Numbered from the stretch's first letter, positions 1 to 14,200 are shown. The stretch is 64,000 bases of DNA from Sarcomyxa edulis (GCA_009761415.1 QUOL01000005.1:1860001-1924000); one strand, 5' to 3'. Numbers and translations: made by a program. The notes: a model not told the origin generated them from the sequence alone.

Positions 1-1011
1 TCGAGACACTCGGGAGCAAATGGAAAACTCCGCGAACGCCGAACGAGTCCGAGTCGAAAGCGAGTTGCAGCTCGATCGGACGCTTTGACAGTCAATAAAA
101 GTCAATAGGCCGCGGAGACTCAAAAAAAAAGGTCCACCGTGACATGTGACATCTCCAGGTTGCAATCAAACTTGGATTGCTTTTCCAAAGTTCCATCGAC
201 GGCTACTGATATAGATTCTGTTTGAGAGACTTGGGACTGGACGCGCATGGACGCGCATGGATGCACATCACGCGTCGAGACTCGATACAGGAATAGCCAT
301 CGCGCAAAACCCGAGGACTTTGATCTTCCTTCCTTCTGGGCTTCTAGGACGATCCTCTTAGGCTGTTTCCCAAGGACCGGCTAACTACTATGTTTAACCC
401 GATTCAACAAGACATGCAGATGGTCCTGGGAGAAAGTTGGGAAAGAGAGTAAAGTTCACAGATCCCAAGAATACTTCCTCGATCAATATCTTGCGGACTG
501 CTATCAGTGATCTTTCCTAATAGATCAATCTGTTTTCGAATTTCTATTGGATTTTACTCACACACTGGCATCATAATCATCCATCTAGCTATGTTTCTCC
601 GCACTGGACCCACTGGATGATAGTCACCCAGAGATGCCACTGTGAGAACACCTTGCGTAGATTTTCTGAATCGAAGCGGCACGAACTCATCATCTCAAAA
701 TCTGCAGGAACGAAAGGATTGTAGAAAGCATTTTGTAGGTAACAAATTATACACATGTTAACGTTTACAATCTTCTAATCCTCCACCTTCGCGTCTAACC
801 TCAGTACGCCTACATACAACATAAATTAGCGGGTGAGTAACGAAAAGCAGAGCGTAGAATTTGCCAATAACGACATCTCCGCAGATAATAATGAAGCGAC
901 TATATACTACCGACCGTGAAAGCCCACGGTCGATCTTTAAAAGACATTACAACATAACAACATCGACGATAGCACCGAGAAGGGACAGAAAACATTAAGT
1001 TCTCTCGTCGG
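1..1011. other. intergenic region, no gene recognised
   Basis: No open frame here resembles a protein family I know. A short imperfect tandem repeat, two and a half copies of a 10-mer with core gacgcgcatg, lies at about 239-268. The right end holds the 3' flank of the desaturase gene read from the minus strand. Confidence 0.6.
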
Positions 1012-2852
1012 CTAATTCTTCGTTTTCGAGGTTGACACGCGATACTGATCCGCCGGCCTGAGAACCGCCCGACCAGCCTTATCGCGATAGAAGAGAACGT
1101 CGCCTTCATCTTCTACGAACTGTGGGGGTGGGGGAGAAGTCAGGAATCAGTCGAGGAGGATTAGAAGATGCTCTCTTGCTTACCTGGCACTTGTTGTAAT
1201 TCTCCCAGAGTGTCTTGAAGACAGGTTTGTTTGAGAAGTGATAGTGATCGCCGATAAATGCCTTCAGATGTTGAGTTGCTTCTGCACCATGGTCTAGAAA
1301 GGATAGACTATCAGTGCCACTGGGGCTAAAAACACGCATGAGAATAGAAAACCTACAGAAGGGCATCTTCGGGAAGAAGTGATGGATAACGTGGTAGTGA
1401 GCAACTGTCGAACAAAATCATGTTCAGTTGACGCTAGTCTCGAAAAGGGCTCCGAGGCAACACGAACCATCGTGTAAGAAAAACCGTCCTTGCCAACCCA
1501 AAAAGTCCCGGTCAACAGTAGCTGCGGCGCCTCTTTGAAAATTCCACTCCTTGTTGCGATAATGAGGCATTTCTGGGTCCGTATGATGGAGATAAGTGAT
1601 CATGATGACTGATGAGTTACTGATAGGTCAACTAGGTCCATGGGCCAGAGTAAAAAAACGAATACTTACACCAATGTGTGACCTCCAGCCAAGGAATTCC
1701 ATAATATTTGATGACCTCGGCGCCTCCGTATTTCGAAGAGGCCCAGCTAACACCCCAGACCATCGCTGCTATTCCCATGTTGGAGATTATGACTGCGTTG
1801 CGCTGGGCTTTTGTGAATAAGATGGAGTTGGCTAAACGACAGCGCGTCAATAAAGCACAAACAGAACAGTACTACTAGTACTTACGATCGAAATGATTCG
1901 TCCATTTGGGATAATGTTTTTGGCCAGAGACGTTGAAGACTAGAAGCGTAATATGAGCGTTACAAATCCTACACACACAAATGACGTTGCAAATGAAATG
2001 AAAACTCACGAAGATAAGCGGGGAAGGCCAAGAGTTGTTGCCGGATCAGCATGAACAGAGTATAGAGCGGAGTATCTCCCAGAAGTTCTTCGAGATCCAT
2101 TTCATGTTCGTGTTCATGACCTGGCGGTGGCGGTGGTGGAAGACCAAGATCGCTTCGAGTTTTAGGCACGTAGACTTCGTCACGTTCCATGGAGGCGTGA
2201 TTACTGTGGTGCCTGTGATGCGAGATCTTCCAGCTAAAATAAGGGGTCCACAGGAAAGTATGTGTTACCTGCGAGTAACGAAGCATAAATCAGATGAAAC
2301 GATTAGAGTCTAGGATCGACGTACAAATCCAAGTATGTCGTTGACGATCTTATGGTCTGAGAAAGCTCCGTGACCACACTCATGGCCAATAACCCAGATG
2401 CCGGTAAAAATCAGACCTTGAAACCACCAGCTATAAATCGCCGTATTAGATAGTCTTCAAAGAAAAGAACTAATTCATGTCACTCACTAGACACACCAAG
2501 CGGACCATCTGAAGAGTTCTGCACCCATGGGAGTCAATAAGTTTTTTGCAGATGACGACTTGAAGTAGGGATCGATAGATGAAGCAAGAGACCAAGCAAT
2601 CGCCGCTAAGAGGATGTCACGGGCCAAGTAGAGGAGTCCTCGGGTCGTATCCCGAATGAAGAAATGCGGCGGAATGGCTGCACGGATTTCTTTCAAAGAC
2701 CTGCATAGAGATACATCATGAGATGCGATCATAATTTGGACAGTCAAAACTCACCAAGGCATGGGGGTGAAAGCGGGCAGTGCATCCTCCGAGTACGGTT
2801 CGGATGACTCGGTCTGAGGATGCAGAACGATGGTAGCAGTAGCGATAGCCAT
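1012..2852 (-). CDS. FAD2-type delta-12 fatty acid desaturase
   Basis: Membrane desaturase of the endoplasmic reticulum that would convert oleoyl to linoleoyl chains on lipids. Ten exons splice without a break: 2755-2852, 2488-2700, 2325-2430, 2010-2268, 1886-1939, 1670-1831, 1468-1608, 1357-1404, 1184-1293 and 1012-1119, giving 432 residues. The three histidine boxes are present: HECGH, HHRHH followed by [15 protein letters not shown], and [12 protein letters not shown] near the C-terminus. The start gives an N-terminus beginning [14 protein letters not shown], typical of fungal FAD2 proteins. A proline run and a His/Glu stretch (GHEHEHEMD) lie in the loop after box 2. It is oriented head to head with a second desaturase at 5578. 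Family assignment is firm; delta-12 regiospecificity is inferred from the canonical boxes. Confidence 0.93.
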
Positions 2853-5577
2853 GAGAGAAAGAATAGACGTCGACGTCTGAAGGACTCGCGGGAGAGATAA
2901 CTATAACGCGCAGGCACAAAAAAATGTGGACTTATAGAATCGCTTGAAAAGTCTTGGGGCCCCGTATTTATGGAAAAGATCATGATCCTGCTTATATGAA
3001 GGGTCCTAAAAGAGGTCATCACTAAGTTGTCTATCCGGCATATGTAAAACTGAACTCACTCCATCAAACAGCACAGCGAGTTTCTGAAAAGTGACAAGAC
3101 AGTTTTCCTCCAACGAATGCTTGCAGGATTTCCCACGTGAGTTAGATCGTGCAAGGAGATCTGGCCAAGTTGAGGGAAAAAGGAAGCGAGATCCAGGTCA
3201 AGGACCCCAGAAACCAGACTTGTGACACAACATCACGCACCGATTCGGAGCTCCCGTGACGGTCAATCGTCTACACATCCGCTATACCCGAGCTATACCT
3301 GTCCAGGCAAATTTTTCACTAACCGGACATATCTACTTGCAACTAGTCAACTCAAGGTATCTCGAGCCACGTACGGCCTCGGACGGTCGGACTGGCCAGA
3401 ATACCAACATCTAAGGCTATCGATACAGATTCTACTAGCGCGATGCAAGCTTGATGCAGGCCCGATATTGAATCGAAATTTGTTCTCTCAAGTTTCGCAC
3501 CTTATTCTGCGTGCTAGATACCTGCTGGACTGCCGAGAACGCACGCTACACATTCCCATGCCGTTAACACTCGAAGGCCATCTCCGAGAATTCGAGTGTT
3601 TATGGTAACGATTTACTTACTGACTTGGGCTCGAAACTACTTCCCATCAGAATGCAGGAGTTCTATACAGGGCGCCATAACTCAACGCCTCCAGATGGAC
3701 TAGCACCGGTACTTCGAGGCTGAATGGTGCGTATCGAAAGTATACACTCGTTATCACAGGCCTTTCCGCAGATGATCCGTTCTCAACCATTTTCGCGGCT
3801 CCCAATGTAATCCGACTATCCGACCGATCCTCCAGGTACCTGTAAGCTCGTTAACTCGCCTCAAAGTCCTGCTATCTAACCGGACTTGTTAGCATCGCGG
3901 TGCAAATTTCGAATATCATAGAATGGTCCACACAACCCCATCTCGGTTCAACACGGAGGTTTTTCGCTCACCTGGATGTTCGCATCCATTTTCCGCTCTT
4001 GCTTGCTTCAATTCATGTTCCTTCTTCCATATAATCAACCCGTTCTCTTTTTCATGCTTGATGTACGCCAACGGTCGCTCCCTAGAAATATGAGCTCTAT
4101 CATGATGATCGTGGTCTACCCTCTAGATGGGACATCCCAGTTCAGGGCTCACTTCCGGGTTCCACTCATCATACCATCCGATGATCACTGAGGTATTAAT
4201 AAGTTTCGTGCCGAAAGCGAGCGCTCGACAGAGGTGTGGACTTTGTGGAGCACTGCTTTCCATCAAACTGGTTTCATCTCGTTGAATGGATATGGATATG
4301 TATATAGGCTTGGCGTAAGCAAACGGTAAGTAAGTTGCGGCCAGGACGCAATCATCGTCCCGCCGAGTACGCAAACAAGGAGTATACTTGTCCCGATGTT
4401 GCCCGTCTGCGAGAGGCGGTGGTATTACTTGCGGGCAAAAGATGGAAGAGAAGTAGGAATAGGTAACCGGATTATGAGAGCTTCGCAATCCGGGACGTGG
4501 ATTCTCATACAGATCCCACGTGTAGCTCAAAGGCATACAGCGATGTAGATATGCAGGGGATTGATCGGGAAAGTTGTGGCAGTCCACTTCAGCGACAATT
4601 CCAACGCCTGAGATGGTTTGAATCCAGGCCATCAACACACCGTCGACTGTTTTAGACGCAGAGATAGGTCGGCAGCGGTAGAGCGGCGGTTCTCAAGAGT
4701 TGGAAGACGAAAAACGGTGAAGTCGTAAGACTTGCAAAATTGCAAGCGATATGTAATCGCACATTCGAAAGCGCACTTGATGTCTGATGGGACAGAAAAG
4801 AAGGGGCCTAGACAAGCAGGCCAAGTGATATCCAGATAGCTGGAAGGTACGACAATCAAATCAGAAACGCAAACAGTCATGGTACATATCTGTATTTAGT
4901 ATGATGGTCTTGATGAAATGGGTACGTACTTGTGGGTGCGAGCATGAGGAGTATTGTTCTATTGATTTATTCCATCCATCCACGGTACGAATAATCAGCA
5001 ACGGCAGTAGTGCTACTAGTGGGTCAGAACCATCGAGCGTGTGATTTGAAGCCGGACTTGAACGTTCAAGACACATGGACTCGCAGCTACAAAAGTCGGT
5101 AGTGCGAACGAAACGGAAGTAAATGGAGTAGAGTTGTAGCAGCTGGTCCGGTAGGGCGTGTTGATGCTGAAGTGTGCTGGCGTCCGCTGCTGGCACTGGG
5201 TCAAGTGCAAATCGAAGAACCGATCAGGAATCCCAGGTTTAGATCCGGGGTCTCCGTGACAACAGTGTGACACACACTCTCTCTCAGCTTCCCGATCTGA
5301 CGTCCCGATTAGGAAGGAACCTGAGATGCTTCCGTTCTGCCATCGCACAACTCCATCCGGTTTGGATTTTATTCCAAGTCCTGACCATCAGCACTGCTTG
5401 CAAAATCTTTATGTGACAAACTTACACTGTTCCGAGTCTCGACTGACGCGTGGAGTCACTCAATCATGGCATGTAGCTTCAAATACTTCTCCTCTCACGC
5501 AAAATAACTTTGTTTCCCCTCCTCCCCCGTTCTTCGATAAAGTCCTCCAGCTTTCATCGTAGTATCCTGACTCCCAG
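2853..5577. other. 2.7 kb spacer between the divergent desaturase genes
   Basis: This spacer must carry both desaturase promoters. It contains several open frames, the longest on the minus strand at 4123-4638 (171 codons) and 4632-4880 (82 codons). They overlap by a few bases and could be joined by splicing, but the translations show no domain I recognise and no signal peptide. I treat them as unproven. Confidence 0.45.
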
Positions 5578-7425
5578 ATGGCTGGAATATTTCAAGACTC
5601 CCCTGAGTACCAACTGCGCAAGATTACACCGTTCGTACCACCCAAGGTATGTTTCCAGTAACTGTCTTCGAGTCGGCTTGATCTAATCTGCATCGATCCA
5701 GGTTACCCTATCTCAGATTCATGAAGCAGTCCCTAAGCATTTGTGGGAAAAGTCTACCTTGAAGGCCCTCTACTATCTGTCTCGCGATGTCTTTTTTGCT
5801 GTCCTCGTGTATAAACTGGGAACACTCATCGATCCATTTGCGCTCGCTCTCGTCGAGCGTCATGGGCTTCCTTGGGTTGCCTCTAGTCTCATCAATTGGG
5901 CTCTCTGGGCTACATACTGGCATTGGCAAGGTGTCATTCTAGCAGGCTGGTGGTGTCTTGGTTCGTTCGATCGTTGATCTACTGGGTTCTATCGTTGACG
6001 CAGGGGCGTTGTCAGGACACGAAGCAGGACACGGAACATTATCTCAATATTCTGCCATCAACCATATCGTTGGATACGGCCTTCATACAGTACGTGAACA
6101 CCCATTCCAAATATCTTGACCGTGACGAACAACTGTATTTTCTAGTTCCTTCTTGTCCCATATTATTCCTGGAGATCTACTCACAATGCCCATCATGTAT
6201 TCTCAACCCCATATTCTCTCTGTTTCTCCTTTCCCTGACAAAATCACCTTATTTCCGCAGAAAGCAACCAGCTCTGTCGAACGCGACGAGAATTACGTCC
6301 CTCGCACTCGATCGGACTATTCCCTACCTCCGGCACATTCCGCTCAACTCATTGACTATCACGAAATCTTCGAAGAAACCCCGATATATACTCTTCTTCG
6401 AATGCTGGCAATGCAAGCCCTGGGATGGCAATTCTACCTGCTTACCAACGCAATGGGTTCGCCAATGTATCCCGATGGGACTAACGTGAGCAGCCCTTTG
6501 TATACATCTGTCGAATGACCAGACTGAACAATGTAACCGGTGTCAATTCAGCATTTCTCTCCTTCTTCTCCTCTATTCAAGCCCCATGAACGCAACAAAA
6601 TCATTGCTTCCAACGTTGGCTTGACAGTCATGTCATGTCTTCTCTGGATTTACGCGAAGAACTTTGGTGTATCGTCCTTCGTCAAGTTTTACCTCATCCC
6701 GTACATCGTGAGCCGCAAATTACTTCTCTGAACCCCGTTTGATATTCAGCGTTGATTTGAATAGCTCGCCAACCACTGTAAGTCCACCGGCTGACCTTAC
6801 GAGAAGTCCCGGGTGCTGATGCTATAGCCCTATATCACAGGGATAGTCATGTTGACCTTCCTTCACCATTCGGATCCTACCATGCCCCACTACCGTAAGA
6901 AGGAATGGTCGTTTCTTCGTGGCGCGCTGGCGACCGTTGACAGGCCATTGCTTGGGTGGGCCGGTAGGTTCTTCTTGCACAACGTCTCGCACGACCACAT
7001 CTCGCATCATTTGTTCTCGGTATGTCTCACTTTCTATATACTCTCCACCAGAACCTGACCCACAAACCCATTTAGGCGATTCCGTTTTGTACGTAGAGAG
7101 TCTCTACGCGTTTCCGGAGACTTTGAGCTGATTATCACTCTCTATAGACAATCAACCGCTGGTAACGGAGCATATCAAGCGCGTCCTCAAGGACGACTAT
7201 AATTACGATTCCACGGTAAGTGACACGATTGAACTCTCGTAAACAGACCTCTTAACCCCTCGATCACAGAACACGTTCCGGGCCTTGTACCGCACCTTCA
7301 AGGAATGCTGTTTCATTGAAGACGAAGGCGACATCGTTTTCTACAAAAACCAACACGGAGAGGCCGGAAGGCAATTAGCGGAGGGTGTTCTAGTGTCCCA
7401 GGAGATAAAGACGAAGACTGAATAG
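5578..7425 (+). CDS. divergent FAD2-like fatty acid desaturase (HEAGH type)
   Basis: Second membrane desaturase, predicted in the endoplasmic reticulum. Eleven exons splice in frame: 5578-5646, 5702-5960, 6004-6089, 6146-6196, 6261-6485, 6552-6707, 6765-6777, 6841-7019, 7076-7088, 7148-7215 and 7270-7425, giving 424 residues. Histidine boxes are HEAGHGTLS, THNAHHKATSSVERDENYVPR and HDHISHHLFS. The first two differ from the HECGH/HRHH pattern of the neighbour at 1012-2852, so this is a separate subfamily. Two exons are only 13 nt long and both are needed to keep the frame. It could be another delta-12 enzyme, or one of the FAD2 relatives that act as acetylenases, conjugases or epoxygenases. 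The sequence does not decide which. Confidence 0.9.
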
Positions 7426-10400
7426 TACCATAGGGAGGCTCCCTCGTGTGCAGATGTGTTTGTGTATCATTATTCGAGTACATAATATAGGCAGGGGCAC
7501 ATTCTGTACCCCAGATGTTTTTAAATGTATTCAATGTACCTTGACCCTTCCCCTTTCCCCACTAATCCCAAGGAAGTAGCCAACGTGCATGTTAACGTAC
7601 TCCGAGGATGACTAGTTGCTATCCACTGAAACCTTTCCATAAAGATCATTTAGCAGAAGCACGATGACGGCAGAGCTTAATTAACGACTCTGAGGTTGAA
7701 ACTCGAGAGCAGCGAGAGTGAATTGAATTGACATACCTCGAAATACTCGATCTTGAAGATTTGACATGTCATGGACCTTGGAATTTTCTGCAGCGACTCG
7801 GACAGCCTGGGGTCTTTTATCTGTACATATCTGGAGTGAAGGAATTATTGAATGTAACAGAGATGTCTGAGTTGGAGGAAAGCGTGTCAAGCTTTTTAAC
7901 ACATACCAAGGATAGTCTCAGACGTCCTTCAATTCCGATTGATGTAGGGGCCTATAAACATGTGTGGAAGTCAAAATGATGAATGAATCAATGCGCCACC
8001 CAGGTGAACCACGACATGTGTACGGAGTAGCGTGTGTCGAAGAAATTAGAAGCGTAAGGATGTAATCAGTGAGTAAGTTCGGAAGACCTTTTCAAATCTG
8101 AAAGCACGGGCCGGAACTTCATCAGAATTTCGAAGCTATAGAGTGTGAACGTTGCAAGGACTCACGAGTGCGGAAGATCTACTCGACGCGCAAGAGTCAA
8201 TTTAGACAAAGATATCCCGAAGAGCCTGAGATCCGAGGTCCCTTTAAGGTAGGGACGATCTATTTGACACCCGGGGCTTTTGAGGCACTCAGAACCTGCT
8301 AGGAGCTGCTAGGCTAAGGAACGAAAAAGCCAGAGACCCAACGAGAAGGTTTTCTGTGCGGTAGTGGGACCTGGAAGGTACATGGAAGTGATGCGCGGAA
8401 GCAATTAACCCCTTCTCCGGGTTAGGGTCTGGATATCAGTCGTGCCGGAATCACTCGAGTAGGACGCATGCATGACACTGTCAGCTGAAGACAGCATAGA
8501 GAATTCGGCCCTCGAATGACGATAGGATCCCTTCTAACTCCCAGAACATCGCGAGTCCCTGGCAATACCGAAATACTCAGGTGTTGCAGAATCCATGCAT
8601 AGGCTCGAGTTGAAGACACGGCAGCGGAATCCAAGTGTAAACATGACCAGAAAGTTGTAGTGCACTGCAATCAAGACTTGCGATCAGATCGTTAGGGCCG
8701 TAGTATGACGATGTACGTCCTCGCGTATTGAGCTCAAAAGTTAGCCTTTTCCGGCGGTTCTGCGGACAACCTACCAGAGTTGTCATGGGGACGGGGTCGA
8801 TGGGTCTAAGTCAGATCAGGCACACATTACATAATCACTCCATAACTGGATATTGTCCCGTCTCGGCCGGTTGTAGCCCCAAATATAGCGATATTTTCGG
8901 TGATCCGAAACCTCTATATGGTAAGAGCTCCAGGCATATTCGCAATCCCTGAACTTTGGGGAGGCCAGAGGGCTTTTCCCGATCTGAGAAAATTAGAGAA
9001 GAACGATAGAAGTACATATACCACTGTGAGATTTTTATAGAGAAATACAAAGACTTAAAGTAGTTTTCGGAAGTACTACAAACCTGGGGCACACCATTTA
9101 TTCAATAATTTGTGTCATTTCAAGCAACATGGAGCCAGGAAAAAAATAGCATCCCATTCCGGGTACCTGTATTTATTTTATGAAGCCCTAAAGTCTACCT
9201 CAAGGTCGCTATATACTTCAGAGATATTCAGGCAAGGTATGAAGGAACAGATTGAGGAACTTCCTTATTCGGATTCACGTGACCTTTTCTAAGCGAGTTA
9301 GACCCATCGACCAGTCCCTCGAGTTGTCATCGACTCGCACGTCGAGACGCCTCGGGAGGATATTGAATAGACTTCGAGCTGCGCACAGATTCTGGGCCTG
9401 AGCTCAAGCTGTGTGAAGCTAATCATCGATGGGGGTGGATATTGTACGGTCATAGGGATACATATAGAAACAGACTCACATCAAAGCCGTTCTATTTGTG
9501 ATCAAATCACAATGTTCAATGGTTGGTGAAACGAAGGATACGACCGTCAGGCAGATTGGCGCCAGGGTAAAAACAGTCTCTGCCAAAAGGATCGCAAGAG
9601 CAACTTTTTGGGGCTTTCATTTGAGAATGTCGTCAATGGTGCTGCTTAAGGCTACTGGACGATAAGGATCTTTCGGCCGTACCAAACTTTTGATGTGTGT
9701 GCTCTGGGAAACGACTTGCTCCATGCAGAAGAGCAGCGATCAAGGCTGGAGCACAAGGCATCGTTGCGCCCTACGTCGTTATATATCTTTGATTGAACAT
9801 TGCATCCAGACAGATCATCTAGTGCTGATTAGCGATGATAACCTCAGTCAGTCGGAACGACGTGCGAACGACATCACCAATATTAAGTCCGACGATGACT
9901 TCTTTTCTACAATGAAGGCCGTATACCCTCCCCAGCCCAGTGGGCTCTTTCGAGGGGCTGAGAGCTGGCCTCGTGGATTAACCTGATAGCAGAAGTGGTT
10001 AGCATGCGATGAACAAGCTAGCTAGTTCTAGACTGCTCACAGTATATCGGAATCTTTATAGCCCAAGCAGACCATAAGCGACTAGAATACATCCTTCTGG
10101 ATGAACAAGTCGGATGGAGCCATGTACCGTGATTGATATGCGAACTCGCAGAGTCGCCTATCTAGGATGTTTTGCTCGGCGGGCAATTCCAAATACTAAA
10201 TCAACTTGAGACAATCGCTGTCGCAGGGTATTCGAGGTCCTGAGGGAGCAGAAAAGGACCAGGCTCCAGAAAACAGCAATTAATTGGGTATGAAACAAGG
10301 GAACGCAAGGAATAATCAGGAAGACTGTCACTACTTCTCGCCACTTCTCGGGCTTCAAGGTGGTAGCGACATGACCTGGAAGCGCGTTACCATAATCAAG

Positions 10401-11290
10401 GACACAGAGCGCTCGAAAAGATCTTCTTGATGTAGGTGACAGACCAGAGTTCTGTGGGTCAAAGTTCCTTCTTCGGTGTAGGACGGCCAGTAACGATCAA
10501 CGGCTTCCCAAGACCCACTAGCGAGCAACGCCATCACGTTTTCCGTTACCGCACGTTCTTCGCCAAAGTAGATATCGCGAGTCCTCCATGAAAGCCTGCT
10601 GACATTCTTCCCCTGGAAGGCGACGCGTTTGACGACGAGGGGCTTAGTCTAGTCAAGAAGGGCCAATGATATCAGATAGCAGCATATGAATGGAATCCCA
10701 AGATAAGATCAATAGGAACCACGTCGGACCAAAGTCATCTACAGGTGTGCTATAATTCGTTGTGCCGATGATCATGGACGTCAATGTCAAAGACTGGCGC
10801 CAAAATCAACGACATAATGACGTTTTTGCCCTCCACTACGAGATATGGTGTTGTATAGTCTATGCACTGCAAGTGGGTGAAGTTGATATCCGGCGCGATG
10901 AAGGCCTCGAGAAATCCAACGCGTGTAGCTCATATGAAGCGACCAGTGGCGGGTTGAGTCCATCGCGGATGCGAAGCCATCGGAGGAATAACCGGAGAAC
11001 ATTGGTTCCGAATTTTTTGTAGCACCTCAAGGGCTGATAAGAATCATTCCGAGCTGTGAGCGGACCCGTCGTTCGTCGTACAAGTTAAGATTGACAAAAC
11101 TCGGAAATATCAGATGAAAATCGGAGTCTGAATTTGGCTTGCCGATATTTGATGCTGTTAAGTTTCCGCACCGACGTCCTTGAGAGGTTCCGCCCTGAGA
11201 TCGTCTACTGATGGCTACCGAGCTTTCACCGAGACGAGTTATAATAATTCAGAAGCTGAGAGTATGAAGAAGAATGCTACGATAGGTATG
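7426..11290. other. 3.9 kb gene-poor region
   Basis: No gene can be supported. Most frames are under 100 codons and do not resemble known families. The most protein-like stretches are on the minus strand at roughly 10360-10665 and 10740-10920, open for about 60-100 codons, with protein-like composition but no recognised motif. They may be a decayed gene or one split by unresolved introns. No terminal repeats or transposase motifs were seen. Confidence 0.45.
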
Positions 11291-14200
11291 CTACGCTTTC
11301 CGCGAAGCTATACGCCTCTTAATGAGCGCAAGGGGATTTCCAGACCGGATCTGGAATAGATAGGTAAAAATATAAACCGCAAAGGTCTATAGCGGACGTT
11401 AGATGACTTCGATGGATTAGTCGAATGGACTCACATTGAACACGATGTAAGCACAAAACAATCCGACATTGCGCCATCTGTGATCGTAGCTGATATTGAA
11501 TCTCGGCCCAAAGAACTGATCGGTAGTCCGGCTAGAGCAGAACTGACAAGCGCTAGTAGCGTCGGGATTGAGCAGGTAGCCTCCCTTGTTGGAGATGTAG
11601 GTGGCGAGATAAGATGCGCATGTACTGCCCGAGGGAGGTTCCAGAGTCGAGTATTCCTTGCTCGAACAAGTAATCTCCTGATGTCCAATAGCTTGACCCA
11701 AAAGACCTTGGGTGACTAGATGAGTACACGAGTACACGAGTGATGAAGGACGAGGGACGATTGATAGTCACCTTCGATCAAGTATGTGAAAGGCGAAAGA
11801 CGATACATCCATACCCACCAATTCAGTTGCGAGTACGGTTGTATGACGCCGTCACTGCGAGTGGTGAGGGTATGTCAATATAGGATAGGATTCGAGCGGA
11901 AATGATATACTTACAAAAGGAGAACAAAGGAGAATAAGAAACTGTATAGGATTCCCGCGATTTCAGCGGTAGGCGACATCGCTGATACTGTGAGGGCAAT
12001 AGTCGCTATAGGTAGAGACTAAGTTAAATATACATCCGAGAGTTTGCGAGTCTCAGCTTACTGTAGTACATAGGGAAAAGCACGCCGAACATACTAGCGA
12101 GACATGTTCAGCTCATGTGAGTAATGGGAACAGCAAAATGTCTCACAGATACGTATATCCCGCCCGATCGTGCTCGAAGCCACTGGAGAGAGATACATGA
12201 ACTGGTAAGGACCGCACGGACAAGATACGAAGAGATACACTCACACAGTCCAATACCAACAAATGAAGAACAGAGTGGAACCAAGAATATTCCAAGGCAG
12301 TTCAACGAGAATTTGAGAGGTTATCAAGGCCGACCATCTGTTTGACAGAACATGTAGCTAAACAGTGAGCAAGAATTTAGTGGACGAACCTGTATGTTCG
12401 GCTTGAGCGTTCACGGATCTTGTAGATATTCCGGGTTTCTATGAAGGGGACGTGTATTTGCCCGCCTAGAGGAGCACTCTGAAAACCAGAACGTTATTGT
12501 ATGATATGAGCAGCCCGAACGGAGTACTTGCAAGAATGGTTCCCATGAAGATGGCCTGCGTTTACACTGCCGTGAGTACTCTAGTTGAGAAGAAAATGAA
12601 CGGAAGATGTACAAATAGCTTATTTTGAGTTCCTTGCAGAGAATGTTTCGATTTGAAGAAAGTAAACCCGATAAAGAGGCCACCGATGATGTTCAGTGTG
12701 ATTTTGGACATAAGATAAGAAGGATTGCGCCAGTGGCCATCCCAACCACGACGTAACAAGCCTCGTGTTTGATAGATCCAAGAAGTGGCAAATTCAGATT
12801 GCAGCGTCGACGAGACGGGGGGATGACTACGCCCTTCTTTGTGGATCCGATCGATATCTGAGTCCAGATTTGTGCAGTTGTCAGACTCAGCCCAAACTTG
12901 GTGCCAATCCCGATCGCTGACCGCCGTTGCACCTGCACCGATGACATCCAAGATGAACTCAGCTCTACGGAGAGGCAATAAGATAAGACACGTCCCAAAG
13001 AAAAAGGTTAATAAGACACGTACGGGTTCTCGTCAGGTCTACACTTCCGAGATCCACGAGTTTCAAAGTATTCAATCAGAGTAGTGGCATTGTGGCCCAA
13101 ATCGCCGAAGTATACGGTCTGTCCACCCTTGCGAAGGAGTAGAAGGCGGTCAAAAACTTGGAATAATTCTGCTGAAGGCTAGGAAGAGAATCATGTCAGA
13201 AGCAGCGGTGGAGGCGGACACTTCATGGCCGAAATCAAGATATCTAACCTGGTGTATTCTGAGGTGCATGATGAGTGAATGAAACACAAAATCACGACGT
13301 TAGACTTACGTGCACAGGATTGCCTGACCATTGTTCGCCAAGTTTCGCAAAAATGTCATGATGGCCCAGGCACTCTGTGAATCGAGTCCCGATGTCGGCT
13401 CGTCCAAGAACAGAAGTAGCTGAGGTTTAGCAGCTAATTCGACAGCGATGGTCGTGCGCTTGCGGTGCTCGACTCCTAAGGAACCAACCGAGGCATCAGC
13501 GAATGCCTCCAAACCACACATTTTGAGGCATTTTTCCGCGCTAAAGATGAGGATAAGGATGGACTAGACACCAGAGTTAAACGTAACTGACTATTCGTCC
13601 TTCTCGGAAGTAGGCACCGATTCAGGCTGACGCATTCTTGCAGAAAAAATGAGCGATTCTCGAACGGTGCTGGTTCCGATGTGAGTGTCCATTTGTTGAC
13701 AATATCCACTGTACAACGATACATGAGAACACCAAAACTATACAGAATAGATGGACACGCACGTCTGAGCTTGAAAATCTGGAGGCAATTCCTGTCCGTT
13801 GATGAAGCGACCTCCCGACACTACTCCAGTCCCGACCCGTTCTGCGAGCACATTGAGCAAAGTAGTCTTGATGAGACCCCAAGTTAACATACTACTTCGG
13901 AAAGTACACACTGAAACTTACTTTACCGGCACCAGATTCTCTGGAAAGGAATAGAAATCAGTATGGAGACCATGTAATATAAACATCGCAGAACGCACCC
14001 CATCAAAGCCGTAAGCTTTCCAGGTGCGACAAAACCGGACACGTCCCTCAATAGCTGCTTCTTTTCGCCTCCACCGACGTCCACGACGTAGTTGATATGT
14101 TGCCATGAGAAAACATTGGTCATCGGTTTCTGTTCAGCCATGACTGCTTCAGCTTCCTTGTCCGCCTGTGCTGCCTCTCTATCCACGTCGACAGGTGCGG

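Noticed and set aside
3222..3608. 128-codon plus-strand frame
   Set aside because: No recognisable motif or supporting signals; likely a chance open frame.
4123..4880. Overlapping minus-strand frames of 171 and 82 codons as a gene
   Set aside because: No domain, signal peptide or convincing splice pair; kept only as a note in the spacer entry.
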